Shown here: positions 30,521 through 42,400 of the stretch, one piece after another | Layout: the number at the start of each line of letters is the position of its first letter | How positions within the stretch are numbered: position 1 is the stretch's first letter | DNA from: Psococerastis gibbosa | Taxonomy: Eukaryota; Arthropoda; Insecta; Psocodea; Psocidae | Assembly: GCA_963971405.1 (NCBI GenBank) | Contig: OZ020490.1 | Span: 7,674,874-7,738,873, forward strand | Reading direction: 5' to 3' | Length of the DNA stretch: 64,000 nucleotides | The notes under the pieces: model-generated | Told to the model about the DNA's origin: nothing | The model's database searches: none | Seen by the model: only the letters and a program-made list of their open reading frames with translations | Made by a program: the position numbers and the translations under genes

Positions 30521-32520
30521 GGTTGTACGGGGCTGGTGTTTTGTCTGTTGTAGAAGAAATGAGGTTACTTATTTTTTCTGTGATTTTTTCTATGTATTGT
30601 ATCCTGAAATATGATTTATTGGTTTCCGGGTTTAAGCTCTCTGGGGGGTAAATTAGTTTGAGGTTGTGTTTGATTTTGTGATGTCGTAGGATTCTGTCTA
30701 TTAGATTGAGATTGAAATTGTTATTTTGGGCAATTTGTTTTATTGTATTTAATTCATTATTATAGTTGGTTTCATTCATAGGGATGTTAAGGAGTCGAAA
30801 AATCATACTATGGAATGCTGCGTGTTTGTGCTGGAATAGGTGAGAAGAACCACCAGGGATTATATTATCGCTATGGGTTTCTTTACGAAATATCTTGAAG
30901 TCTAGGGTACTATTATTTTTGGTGATGGTGAGGTCTAAGAAGTTCAGGGAGTTGTTTTCTTCTACTTCCATGGTAAATTGGATTTTTGGGTGAATTGTGT
31001 TGATAAAACTTAAGAAATTGTCTAGTTGTCTGTTACTTCCTGTCCAAATGCAGAAGATATCAGCCACATACCTTGTCCAGAAAGATATACTAGGGGATTT
31101 TTATTGAGTAGAAGTTTGTGTTCGAAGTTATCCATAAAAATTTCAGCGAGAAAGGGAAGAACCCATAGGTAGGCCTATTTTTTGTTGGTAGTAGTCGGAT
31201 TCGAAACGGAAATAGTTTTGATGAGTGCATGTGTCTAACAGGAGGGTCTCAGAAATAAGGCTGTTCGAGGTATTATTGTGATAGAGTGACTGGGCAACTA
31301 ATTTACGTACTTCGGGTACGGGAATATTAGTAAACAGATTTTTGACATCGAAAGAGACGAGTTTGGCATTGCTGGATAAGGAAAGGTGCTTAAGGCGAGA
31401 AACCAACTCGAATGAGCTTTTTTGACGCTGTGGCGGGGTGTGAAGTTTGATAGCTCGCGAATGTGTTTGTTGAGAAAACTAGCTACTTTGCTGGCTGGGG
31501 CACTGTTATGCGAAACTACTGGGCGGATAGGTTGATTGGGTTTATGAAATTTAACCAGACCAAAAAATGAAGGAGCTACGGGGTTCATGTTGGTAAATTT
31601 ATAGGCTATATCTTGAGGTATCGTATTAGAGCTTCGTTTAATGGCTTTTTTGGTTGCTTTTTGGAATTTGTTTGTGGGGTCTGCTTTAAGTTTTACGAAT
31701 GTGGATTCATCAGAAATGAGGTCTAAGACTTTAGAAACATAATCATGGGTTGGTAAAATGACAATAGAATTTCCTTTATCCGCCTTGGTGAGAGTAAGGT
31801 TATCTTGGGCTAGTTTCTTTTTTATAGATTTAGTGTTATCGTTATTGTGTGTAAGTTGGACGTTTTTCAGAATATCTGCTGCTATATGTTTTTCATTATT
31901 GTGGTTTTTTAGGCTAAATTCAGTGTCTGACATTAAGTTGGTTAACTTGTTATTGTTTAGACCTATATCGGGGCAATACTTGAGGCCCTTGTTGAGAAGT
32001 TCCATTTCTTTTGTGTTGAAAATCGTGTTAGATAAGTTGACGGTACGAGGATAGAATCTATGTGTTGTGATGGGTAGTGTGTAGTGTCTGCGCTGAAGGC
32101 GTGAGGCCTTGACCTACCCCAGTCTGCAACGATCGATGAAGGGGGTTAGACCGGGAACTCACGTGCGTCCCGCGCATCTGATGTTTCGTGTCGCGACGTG
32201 ATGTGTGTGATGTATTCCGTTGGATTTGTTATTATGGTTTTGACTCAGTTCTTTTATTTTTTGATTTAGTGTTGTGCGTGTTTTGTAAGTGATGCCACTA
32301 ATTTTTGTGTATATTTGATCTTGGAAGGTAGCCCATTCTAAAAAGTGAAATTTGAAAAACTCAACACAATCATCCCCTCTAATAGATCTAGCTAGTAGGT
32401 TAGGAATATAGGTAACCAGCCACGCCCCCTCCCACCCCCTCCTCCCAGTCCTATATAAACCAAGGTTTCCTCTCCCTAGACACATTTGCATCTTCTTCTC
32501 GAGTTGAGCAAGTCTCAAAT
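30510..32520 (-). pseudogene. PLE reverse transcriptase, frame-broken and catalytically altered
   Basis: Minus-strand blocks, in order: N-terminal region (32518-32159), RT start LLNKGLKYCPD (31990), LTKADKGNSIVILP, SFFGLVKFHKPN, PIRPVVS, LVSFDVKNLFTNIP (31350), QKIGLPMGSSLS (31150), then RYVADIFCIWTG (~31060) and NSLNFLDLTI. Frame changes occur near 31420, 31150 and 31060. The catalytic motif reads VAD where PLEs have VDD, so one metal-binding Asp is replaced by Ala. The family assignment is firm and activity is excluded. Confidence 0.85.
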
Positions 32521-32997
32521 CGCAGATAAGGTGTAACTGTGCTAGTGGGTTTCCCTCTGTAGATGGCAGTTCTTGCCGAAAGCGCTCAGGGTTTTATACT
32601 AACACAAGTGGGTTTCTTAGACAAAGTTAATTTTTATTTTTTTTTTATTATTATTTTTGTTTATTAAAATGAAATACTACGAAGTCACGAGTAATCTAAT
32701 TATTTACGTGTTTAAGGGGTGAATTTGAATATATGTATTTATACTCGTTTGAAACCTTAATTCATACTGCTTCTAATGAGACATTAAAACTTAATTTCGG
32801 TTGAAAATTGCAGGCTGTGGCATTTTTTTACTGTATCCATGTAAATTGAAAAGTACCCTTTGAACCTGTTTTTCGCCGAAACAGTGATGGCTTACCAAGT
32901 CACCTGAGCCTGAACGAAGAGACGGATAGTAAACCTGAATATATGTCTGGAAAGAGTAAAAGAACTAAATTAGTTTGAAGTTTTCAATTTGATATTA

Positions 32998-33215
32998 TAT
33001 TAACACCCCAAAACCGCGGCCGAAAAAGGCCTATTTTCGATTAAAATCGTCAAATTTGAGCGCACCTCGTTTCCACCCCCCCCCCCCCCCAAGTCGAACC
33101 CCTTGTTCTATCACAACAAATATATAATGGCCTGAAAGAGGAAGAATAGACGAAAACGGGTATGATTTAAATTGAGATACTACATCTGCCCAAAAATATG
33201 CTTTAAACTAGCGTT
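32998..33215 (+). repeat. Direct repeat right of the nested element (copy 2)
   Basis: Counterpart of 22140-22365: GCGGCCGAAAAAGGCCTATTTT, GAGCGCACC, GAACCCCTTGTT, ATGGCCTGAAAGAGG, GGGTATGATTTAAATT. It contains a C run near 33078-33092. Confidence 0.6.
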
Positions 33216-34547
33216 ACTGACCCGTGTTACACTTTTTCGTAGATGCACCTAGCATTCCAGCCGGCGCTCATCGATTTATTAGACGTTGTGACGTCAAAAA
33301 CTAAGTGCAGGCACTCCGATTTGCTCTTAAAGGAAAGGTCTCGGTAAGGAATATTGCAAGGCAAAACTATGCATTGGAAGAGGCGGTGCCGTTTAGTATT
33401 ATTTACTGACACTTTCCAAGCGATGATGGGACTGGGTCTTAACATCCAGCTTCATTTTTTTGTCGATACCTTGTACAGTATTGGACAGGTAGCCCTAAGT
33501 TAATAAGTGACCTATATATCGAAAGCAAAAATATATTGGTGCCAGCTACAAAATGAATAGGATAGGCTCACAAATTATACAAAAGGAGATCATTGCTATT
33601 ATTTAGCAAATATGATACTTAATGCCCTAAGGTAACAACTAAAACTATTATGTACATAAAAGCTTGTGCCAATAAATATGGGGACGATCGGATCAAAGCT
33701 ATAAAAAAAAAACATTACAATTTTATAGCTAACTGAACTTTCTTTGCGCGAAAATTACTGATATCATTTGCTTCTTGCGAGTCTAAAAGGAAAAAAATGA
33801 CGTGATTATCACGCTAAGGCCTATTCCATTATGTCGCAAAAATGAAAGCAGGCGGCTGCTGTATCCGTCGCCAAAGCCCACTTTCCGACGTTTTACGAAC
33901 ACTAGGACTGGGGAATGTTCAGCCGTTCCTATTGAACCGATATTTAGTACAATTGAAAATTACTTATTTTTTCCCGCTCAAAATGTTAACTTATTCAACA
34001 GGTTTTTTGAAATAAATTATATCTATGTGAAAAAACTTTTTGTTTTTTAGTTGTTTATGTAATATTGACAAATATAATTTATTTAAAAAAATGCATTCAA
34101 AATATTAAAGTTAAAAAGGGGAATATTTTATTTACTATCCAATAGGATAGACACAAATTTTAAAATTAAAGGCTTTTTCTGAGGCGATCGTCCCGATTTC
34201 TAGTAAGCATGCTCGGCGAAATTGCATTAGTTCAGCAGTAAGGAGACAAACCAAAAAATGTATTTTCTAATTCACTTATACAAAGATAAAAAAAGTGGAA
34301 AATAAAAATCTTTCCCTTCAATGAGACAACTATTCAAATACAAGTGTCTTCAAATTTTACTTAAGCGTAGGCCCTTGTTTTTCTTTGTGAAAGAAAGTAA
34401 AAAGTGATGAAGTGCACTTCCTCTCATAAGATAAGTATGGCAGCCGTTAGCAAATTGCGTCCCGCCAATCAGAGTGAGGTCCGCCATGTTGGATTACCAT
34501 ACGAAAGATGTCCATGGCTTGTACCCATTTCAATAATAATATTTCTA
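33216..34547. other. Gene-free stretch with one repeat fragment
   Basis: At 33370-33450 the text TGCATTGGAAGAGGCGGTGCCGT...ATGATGGG resembles 41052-41115 (TGCATTGGAAGATGGCGGTGTCGT...ATGATGGG). Otherwise nothing supported. Confidence 0.4.
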
Positions 34548-34550
34548 TTA

Positions 34551-34932
34551 GGCGCCCATTCCATTGACCGGCTAGGGCTATTTCCAAAACGGTGACGTGG
34601 TAGCAGACACTCAAGACTTAGGTAGCGTCTCCACCGACCTCGCATTGCAGATTGCAAGTGACATTGACGGAAATGTTTGTTTTTCTTTTTATAGAAATCT
34701 ATTAAAATGTTTGTAATTAACATATCCCATGAAACCATTTCTTAATTTTAGTTTGTTTGTTTGTGATTTTATTGTATGATCATTGATCAATTTTAACTAT
34801 GGCATAGAGGAAAATAAACATTTCCGTCAATTCTGCAATGCGAGGTCGGTGGAAACGCCACCTAAGTCTTGAGTGTCTGCTACCACGTCACCGTTTTGGA
34901 AATAGCCCTAGCCGGTCAATGGAATGGGCACC
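34551..34932. mobile_element. Foldback Tourist-like MITE, copy C
   Basis: 382 bp with a perfect TTA duplication (34548-34550, 34933-34935). The internal sequence is nearly the same as copy A, including TATAGAAATCTATTAAAATG. Confidence 0.9.
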
Positions 34933-35299
34933 TTAGTATTGAGCCAAAGACATTTCTACAGCAAACACGTACAAACCTGTCTGCGGGCCTACCATGCTTA
35001 AAAAATGACTTATGGGGTTAAAAATGTAAGCAAAGGATTTTTAGAATGCGAAGTGACATTCCAAAATTGTTTTGTTTGCATTTTTAACCTCCGGTCCAGT
35101 CATTATCAAACAACATAAAGTATGTATGTATGTATGTGCCTATAAATAGGACCCATCATTTAACACTGTGCCGGCCGGAGCATCTGACATACGTTAACGG
35201 CCGCCAGTGTCCATTAGACACTTATGGGATTTCGCATTGTCTATTCACAAATATACCCAGTCCTGATCGCCCCATCCTGTTCCGAGTGGTTCTTTTCCC

Positions 35300-35450
35300 A
35301 GCAGCCTGATCGGGGCGTTTATAATACCGGTATTTATTTAATCCACTGGTAAACAAGATGGAAAGTGCTATTCAAAATTTGTTTGTTTACCGTTATAATC
35401 CTAGGGTATTTATTTAACCCCGGTATTATAAACGCCTCGATCAGACTGCA
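35300..35450. mobile_element. Foldback MITE family C, copy 1
   Basis: Inverted ends GATCGGGGCGTTTATAATACC and GGTATTATAAACGCCTCGATC enclose AAGTGCTATTCAAAATTTG. Copy 2 is at 46791-46974 in the opposite orientation, and an interrupted third copy spans 39630-40075. Confidence 0.75.
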
Positions 35451-35461
35451 GCTGTATTAAG

Positions 35462-35630
35462 AATAGGGACGGATCAGCCCATTTGGTGGGCGGGAGGGGG
35501 TAGTTGTGGGTCAAAATAGGAAAAACATATTATGTAGTATTGATTAAATCAGAGCGTAATTTAAATTAACTTACAATAGATTTACTAAATTTGGGGGGGG
35601 GGGGGCAGTAACCCCGCCCCCTGTATCCAT
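35462..35630 (+). mobile_element. G-run element family, copy 1
   Basis: About 165 bp: GGGACGGATCAGCCCATTTGG, a G-rich stretch, TCAAAATAGGAAAAACATA, TTACAATAGATTTAC, a run of about 13 G, then CCCCTGTATCCATCC. Full counterparts are at 45951-46128 (-) and 59712-59875 (+). Confidence 0.7.
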
Positions 35631-36469
35631 CCATCATTAAGAACTTACGCCTTTTCCCACTTTTCCATCACAATTAAAAAATTAAAATTTCAAGTTTTTG
35701 GAAACCATCAGCTACGGTAATATATTATACTATTGGCAGACTAATAAAGACATTGTCACGGGTGACGCTTCTTCCACTATTTTCAATTTCTGCTGCCAAA
35801 CATCGTACAACGCACTCGCCTCGATTTTTTTCTATTGTGCCACTTGAGACCTCCTATTTTCTGCGTCATCGAATATTACACTGCAGTTTGACTTTGCAAA
35901 GAGGACAAGAGGCATGTAATGAATTAAATAGCTTATACTGATTTGGCAAAAAACTGTGGATCCGTAAGCTATGTTGAGGTCTATGACACTAAAGAAGTAA
36001 AAGATATGCCATTCTTTACACTTTGTATAAGTGAAATACTACCTGAAACTAAACAATCCCCCCGAACTGGCTATTGACATAGCAATGACGCAATGCATTC
36101 TCCCATAAGTGTCCAATGGACACTGCGGGCGGCAACGTATGTCAATAGGGTTTCCGGAGAAACTGCTGACTAAATGCAAATTTTTTCATGACTTTAAAAT
36201 ATGCACATAGTTAGGAAAAGTCATGAAATGCCAAACCGATAAGTGAATAGTAGCTCACGTAACAGAGTTTTGAAAATAAAAAAAAGAGTCCATTGGACAC
36301 TGCGGCCGGCACAGTGTTAAACAAACATTTTCTGTTATTTCAACAATCCACTGAATAAAAAACCGCACTTCTTTTCAATATAAACACACAGCAAATAGCG
36401 CAGATAGCCTATGTCATAAAGTAAAAGAATAAGCGAGAAAAATGACTCATCTTTAGGAATGGGTTCAGT

Positions 36470-39400
36470 TTAATTCTGGAGAATTTTGTCTAGATCTGGT
36501 TCCGGTTCGTTTTCGCTTAGAAGCTGATTCAGCAAGTCATAGACCGGCTCAAACACTTTCTCGTATCCGGCTGCTGTGAGGTGAAGGTAATCAAACATAT
36601 CGTGATGGTCGATTTCTCCTGCAAAAATACGAATATTTAAGCAACACATGTGATGAGGAACGAAAAATAGAAGGACTGAGGGCCCCCCGGAAGAAGAACA
36701 TCTGGTTGAAAAACCTCAGGTACGACTTCCCTTACCAGAAGAGCAGTCTCCAAAGTCGAAAAGCCGTTCACTTCCTTATGTAGTGCCCGTTACCCTTAGA
36801 AAATGCCAGTATGTTCTAACCGAAATTAGAGGATATGGAAAAAACTGGGCATGGCAGGATTCGAACCCATGACCTACGCCTAACCGGGGCGTCGTCTTAA
36901 CCGCTGGACCACAAGCCAGTATGTTCTGTGTTGTTCAAACTTTACAGTCTAAAAGACTGTGACTAAGTGGCATACCAAAGAATTCTTTCAAGTGCGGGAC
37001 AGCTCACAGGACCGACGCAGAGTGGAAAAACTAGTGGAGAAGAAAGACAGGCCGCCAAATAACCTTCCCAGATACCATCCAGTGGCGGAATTCAGGTTTT
37101 AACAACGGGTCATGACTACCTTCAAAAACATCTTCTCCGTATAGGTGTAGCAGCGGAACCTTTCTGCCCTCTGTGCGACACCCAGGAAGAGATGGACCGA
37201 AGCCCCTTAAGACGTGCCCAGCTCGTCAATAGCAGCGATTCACCAGATTATGTGTTGTATTGGGCTGCAAGAAAGTTGATGGCGGAAGCCTAATGCTATG
37301 GTGTAATTTTAATTAAAAAAAAAAAAAAAAACCGTAAAAGATCTGACGTCATCACCCCAAACTATCAGATTCCATTCTTAGCATGAGTAGTGTATCCAGC
37401 CCACTCGTAAATGTATATCGCAACGTTACATCTTGAGCAAGAGGCGTCTAAATTGATAACGGTTTATTTCAGATCTTGGTTCTTGGATATTTTTTTTTTT
37501 TTTGTAAATTTAATGGGGTACTTAAGCCTATTGGGCCTATTGTGCCCCCTACAACAGAGTATCTACATCGCTTCACTTCTTCGAGGCCTATCTCCCTCAG
37601 GAGAGCCAGGATCTTGAGGGGGTTTAGAAGCGGTAGGTCTTTTACATGTAACTGCGAGCTTCCCAATCACGCTGCTCTTCTTCGCGCGATTGCATCGCAG
37701 TGAAGGAGGATGTGCTCGGGATCCTCCACTCCTTCATAGCAGAATCTGCATGCTGTAGACTCTCCGACACCTATGTTAGTCAGGTGTCCGTTCTAGTTGC
37801 AAAGCTCTATTGAGAATTCCTGCTGGTTCGCAGCATTCTTTCTAACCTGACACCATGGTCAGCGCACACCCAAAGGTCGTCTTTGGTTTGAGTGGTGAAA
37901 GGATTAGCCGCTAGATGTTTCCACTTTGCGTTGCCCAGGGTACGCCCGATCGGTTTTATATCCACGGTTTTTTATACCGCAAAAGCGATCTTTGGGGAGG
38001 CTCCTTTCCTATACCCTTTCTTGGATCTTGGATAGGATGAACTTACCGTTTGATTGTACTATGCCTGTTCCTGTAATAAGCACTTCGCACTTGGATATGC
38101 AGCCCGCTTTAGATTTGACAATTTTATTCACTTTAGCGTTTCTAACACGGTTTGGATTTGGTTCCTTTCCTCGCGGCAACAAGTTCTGAAATTAGCAAAT
38201 AAAATGTATACGTAAACAGTGAATACAAGTCTTAGAAATGAAGTTTATCAGAATTAAGGACAATAGGAGAGAAAAGGAATTAAGCAGTTAGAAAAAAGGT
38301 CAGACAATCCGCCGGAGGACAGTGAGAGATAGGGTTAAAATGAAGAGATGAGAAAAGAGTTTGGGGTGGAGGGAACCATTGATAGAGAAGATAGCGGGAA
38401 GGAGAGTGCAATGGCTCGAACACGTAAAGCGATCTACTACTCCTTGGCGCTACGGCCCGTGAAGGGTCGCCAGATCCATCTCGACGTCGTCCAGCCATCG
38501 CATCCGTAGCCGTCCCACTCGTCTTTTCCCTTGGGGCACCTTGTGTAAGACTGCTTTTGTAGCCCTATTTTCTGGCATTCGTTCTACGTGCCGTAGTCAC
38601 ATGAAGCGGGCTCTCTTGATTTCGGCTATTATCGGAGGTTCCCGGTGTATGATTTCTACGCATACGCCACTCTCTCTGTCCCTGCCTCTCCCTGATTTTG
38701 CAGTGGTCCATATGGAGAAGATAGCAAGAAGGAGAGTGCAATGGTTCGGACACGTAAAGCGAACGGATAACACTAAATGGCTGGAGAAGTAGAGGGAACA
38801 CGAAATAGATGCTCTCAGTAGAGTGGGACTGGTACGAGTGGAAGTGTTTAATAATAATCAGAAATGGTGTGGAGGAAGGAGAAGAGACTCATGAATCATA
38901 TCCGAGGAAGTGTAGGTGATTAAATTCGGAATATAGGAATTAATGGTGAAGAGAATAACGAGAACGAGGCTGTAACGATTGTTTTGTAATGTTTTTGTAA
39001 TAATTACAAGGGCCAATACGCAAATCCCCTTCACAGGGTACACTTAGTGTGGTAGTGATTTTTGTGGAAATTGTGCAAATTTGTTTAATTTTATTACTCT
39101 ACACATTATGTTTCGTTTCCACGAAGTCACGAGAGAAACCCTACATTGGATACTTAGTGTGGCCCTTCTGGTATTTCGTGATTGTATTATGTTTTTTAAT
39201 TAATAAATACTCAATGGTTTGCCACACAAAGAGGAGATGTCAATTTGTACCGGAGTAGAAGGTACGAGAGGAGGACGAAGAAAGGGTTAAGAAACCAAAC
39301 TGAGGACTACTTCAGTGGGCCGATTATGGCGATTGGTATTAACTTACTACTCGGGCACTATATTAGACAGGTATTGTCATCCGCCATTTATTATCCATTA

Positions 39401-42400
39401 TAAGTCTGGTGTATAAGCCAAGCATTGGGTGTTTACCTATTTATTATTAGAAATTTATCGTTGTTAATTTATTATTATTTAAAAAACGCTCTACCAATTA
39501 GGGAAGTGTTTAATAAAAAAAATACTAAAACGTGTTTTCGTTTTTTTACAATTTTTTCTTACAATACTTACCATATAGGAAATATAGGATAGAAAATGGC
39601 GGATGACAATACCCTGGTATATAGTGCCTTACATACTACTGGGGTTAAAACTGTAAACAAACAAATTTTGAATAGCACTTTCCATTGTAAAGTCACCTTG
39701 TTTACATTTTTAATACCAGAGTACTAGTGCTCTATATTAGACAGGTATTGTCATCCGCCATTTTTTATCCATTATAAGTCTGGTGTATAAGCCAAGCATT
39801 GGGCGTTTACCTATTTATTATTAGAAATTTATCGTTGTTTATTTATTTTTTATATAAAAAAACGTTCTACCAATTAGGGAAGTGTTTCATAAAAAAATAC
39901 TGAACTTGTTTTCGTTTTTTTCAATCTTTTACTTTTCTTAAAAATAATTACAATACTTAGCATATAGGAAATATGGGATAAAAAATGGCGGATGACAATA
40001 CCCGGGTATATAGTGCCTTACAGGATACTATATTAACCCCGGTATTATAATCGCTATGATCAGACCGCAGGAGGGTGGGACTAAAAACGAATAAGTGCTG
40101 AATGGCCACAAGCAGAGCAACAAAGGGTGGAGAAGGTTCATTACATCATACCCGAGCATAACTAATTGAAGGTGTCACAAATTGTTTTAGTTTCGATTGA
40201 ATGTATTTGAATCGTAAGATGAATGAGCATTCAAAGAGTTGATTGGAACAAATAAAATTATCTCCGAGAGAACATGCCACGCCACTTCAAAGGCCTCACT
40301 TTAAGCTGACTAGCCGGTGTGCGACCCTAGCTTGCGTTAAAACTACTGGCATCAAGTGCTTAGGCCCATTCCACCGACCGGCTAGGGCTATTTACAAAAA
40401 CAGTGACGTGGTAGCAGACATTCAAGGCTTAGGCGGGGTTTCCACCAACCTCACATTGCAGAATTGACGGAAATGTTTATTTTCCTCTATGACATAGTTA
40501 AAATTGATCAATGACCATACAGTAAACTCACAAACAAACAAACTAAAATTAAAAACTGGCGTCATGGGATATGTTAAGTACAAACATTTTAATAGATTTC
40601 TATAAAAAGAAAAATTATAATTTCCGTCAATGTCATTTGCATTTTGCAATGCGAGGTCGGTGGAAACGTCTCCAAAGTCTTGAATGTCTGCTACCACGTC
40701 ACCGTTTTTGTAAATAGCCCTAGCCGGTCGGTGGAATTTGCACCTTACTTAAAAATGCTCCCTCAGGGATTGTAGATTTTTATAGTTAGTGGTCTTCCAC
40801 TAGACTAATCAGAATAAATAATTGAAAACATACCATTAATACAATATAGGCCTCTGGCTGCAAATTTCTAATAGTTTTGGCGATTTCCAATATCCCCTCT
40901 GCAATTTGTTCCGGCTCATGGGTTGTATTGTTAGTACCAACTAGCACCACTACGGCCTGAAAATGTAATGTTCAATAGTAAAAATATAGCCTACAATACC
41001 CAACAATTAAAAGGTGTTTTTTTTTTAAGAAATACTGCACGGAACCACCATGCATTGGAAGATGGCGGTGTCGTCTAGTATTCCCTTTCGAGACTTTTTC
41101 AAGTTATGATGGGGCAACCTAAGGTGCCCATTCCATTGACCGGCTAGGGCTATTTCCAACAACGGTGACGTGGTAGCAGACATTCAAGACTTAGGTGGTG
41201 TTTCCACCGACCTCGCATTGCAGAATTGACGGAAATGTTTATTTTCCTCTATGCAATAGTTAAAATTGATCAATGATCATACAGTAAAATCACAAACAAA
41301 CAAACTAAAATTAAAAAATGGCGTCATGGGATATGTTAAGTACAAACATTTTAATAGATTTCTATAAAAAGAAAAATTCTAATTTCCGTCAATGTCATTT
41401 GCATTCTGCAATGCGAGATCGGTGGAAACGCCACCTTAGTCTTGAATGTCTGCTACCACGTCACCGTTGTTGGAAATAGCCCTAGCCGGTCAATGGAATG
41501 GGCGCCTTAGTCAATTTCAGAAAAAGGGTGAAAGAAAGCATTGCTCCAGGGGTCCTTATTCCTCGAATGAGAGTTCATGGCGTGTGAGAAGTAATTGGAG
41601 CATCCTGTTCTAGGTTTTTGTTTTATCACGGTGCCAAATGCATGTTTCTTTTAAAGTATAATTGACTATGAATAATGACCTAATGCATTAACTATTCACT
41701 ACGTACAATATTTGTTCTATCTTCTCCCTATTTCTGCAGATAGCCACTTCCTTATTAAAGTTCTTGGTTTCTGTTTCTGTCAGTTATATAATATCTATAA
41801 TTCACAGCTACCCCCGCCTGGCGCGGCAAAACAATCTGTATTTTAATCGGGACTGTAAATAGCTGTACGGAAAAATTTGAAAATCCATTACTAGGTTTTA
41901 CTTGACTGGTAAATTAAAATCGGCCGATAAATCTCACTTCTTGTCAAGCAATAAAAATTGAGTGAACTCACAGGTCCGTCTTTATTACCGGAGTTGTCTC
42001 AAAGCCTGCCACAGATTAAGAGCAAAACTCACCCTGGGTTTACAATGATCCAGTTCACCATTTTGTACCCGCCAGAGAACATGCTGCGTCTGGTCACCAC
42101 CAATACCAAAGTTCAATGCGTGCATTGGCACAAACCATTTCATCCATACTGACGTCATTTGCATATATTGAATTATTGAGTCACCTATGAAAATAACCTC
42201 TGGGTCAAAGTCTTGGGCTTGCTTTATAAATTTCTTGTGCTGCAATAAGAAAACCATCTTTTTTAGAGAGACTGAAGCAGAAACCCATATTGAAATCGAA
42301 ATACCGGTGGAGCAATGAGGGCATTGAACAGGATGGCCGGTCACCTGCTGTAGCTAAACAGAAAAAAATCTGCTGAAGTAGACTTTTTTAACCAAGCTAT

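Larger units (their letters stand above)
22508..32630 (-). mobile_element. Penelope-like element (PLE), dead, interrupted by LINE and Gypsy insertions
   Basis: Penelope-like elements encode a reverse transcriptase related to telomerase and often a GIY-YIG endonuclease. The outer ends (22508-22778 and 32363-32630) are inverted copies of one another, about 270 bp each, beginning TTAACTTTGTCTAAGAAACCC. The reverse-transcriptase part is at 30510-32520, and the GIY-YIG start is at about 30405-30440. The rest of GIY-YIG resumes at about 23010, read toward 22680. Everything from about 23010 to 30400 is a later insertion. The element is read on the minus strand. Confidence 0.85.
35164..36316. mobile_element. 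piggyBac-like non-autonomous element
   Basis: Ends are perfect inverted repeats CACTGTGCCGGCCG / CGGCCGGCACAGTG, flanked by TTAA on both sides (35160-35163, 36317-36320). Sub-terminal inverted blocks GTCCATTAGACACTTATGGGA and TCCCATAAGTGTCCAATGGAC lie inside. TTAA duplication is diagnostic for piggyBac. No transposase is recognisable. A foldback element (35300-35450) and a G-run element (35462-35630) are nested inside. Confidence 0.85.

Noticed and set aside
36845-36918. Functional tRNA gene on the minus strand
   Set aside because: A and B boxes are good, but the anticodon-like loop lacks T33, the stems pair poorly, and perfect 13-bp duplications flank the sequence, so it is called a retroposed tRNA-like element.
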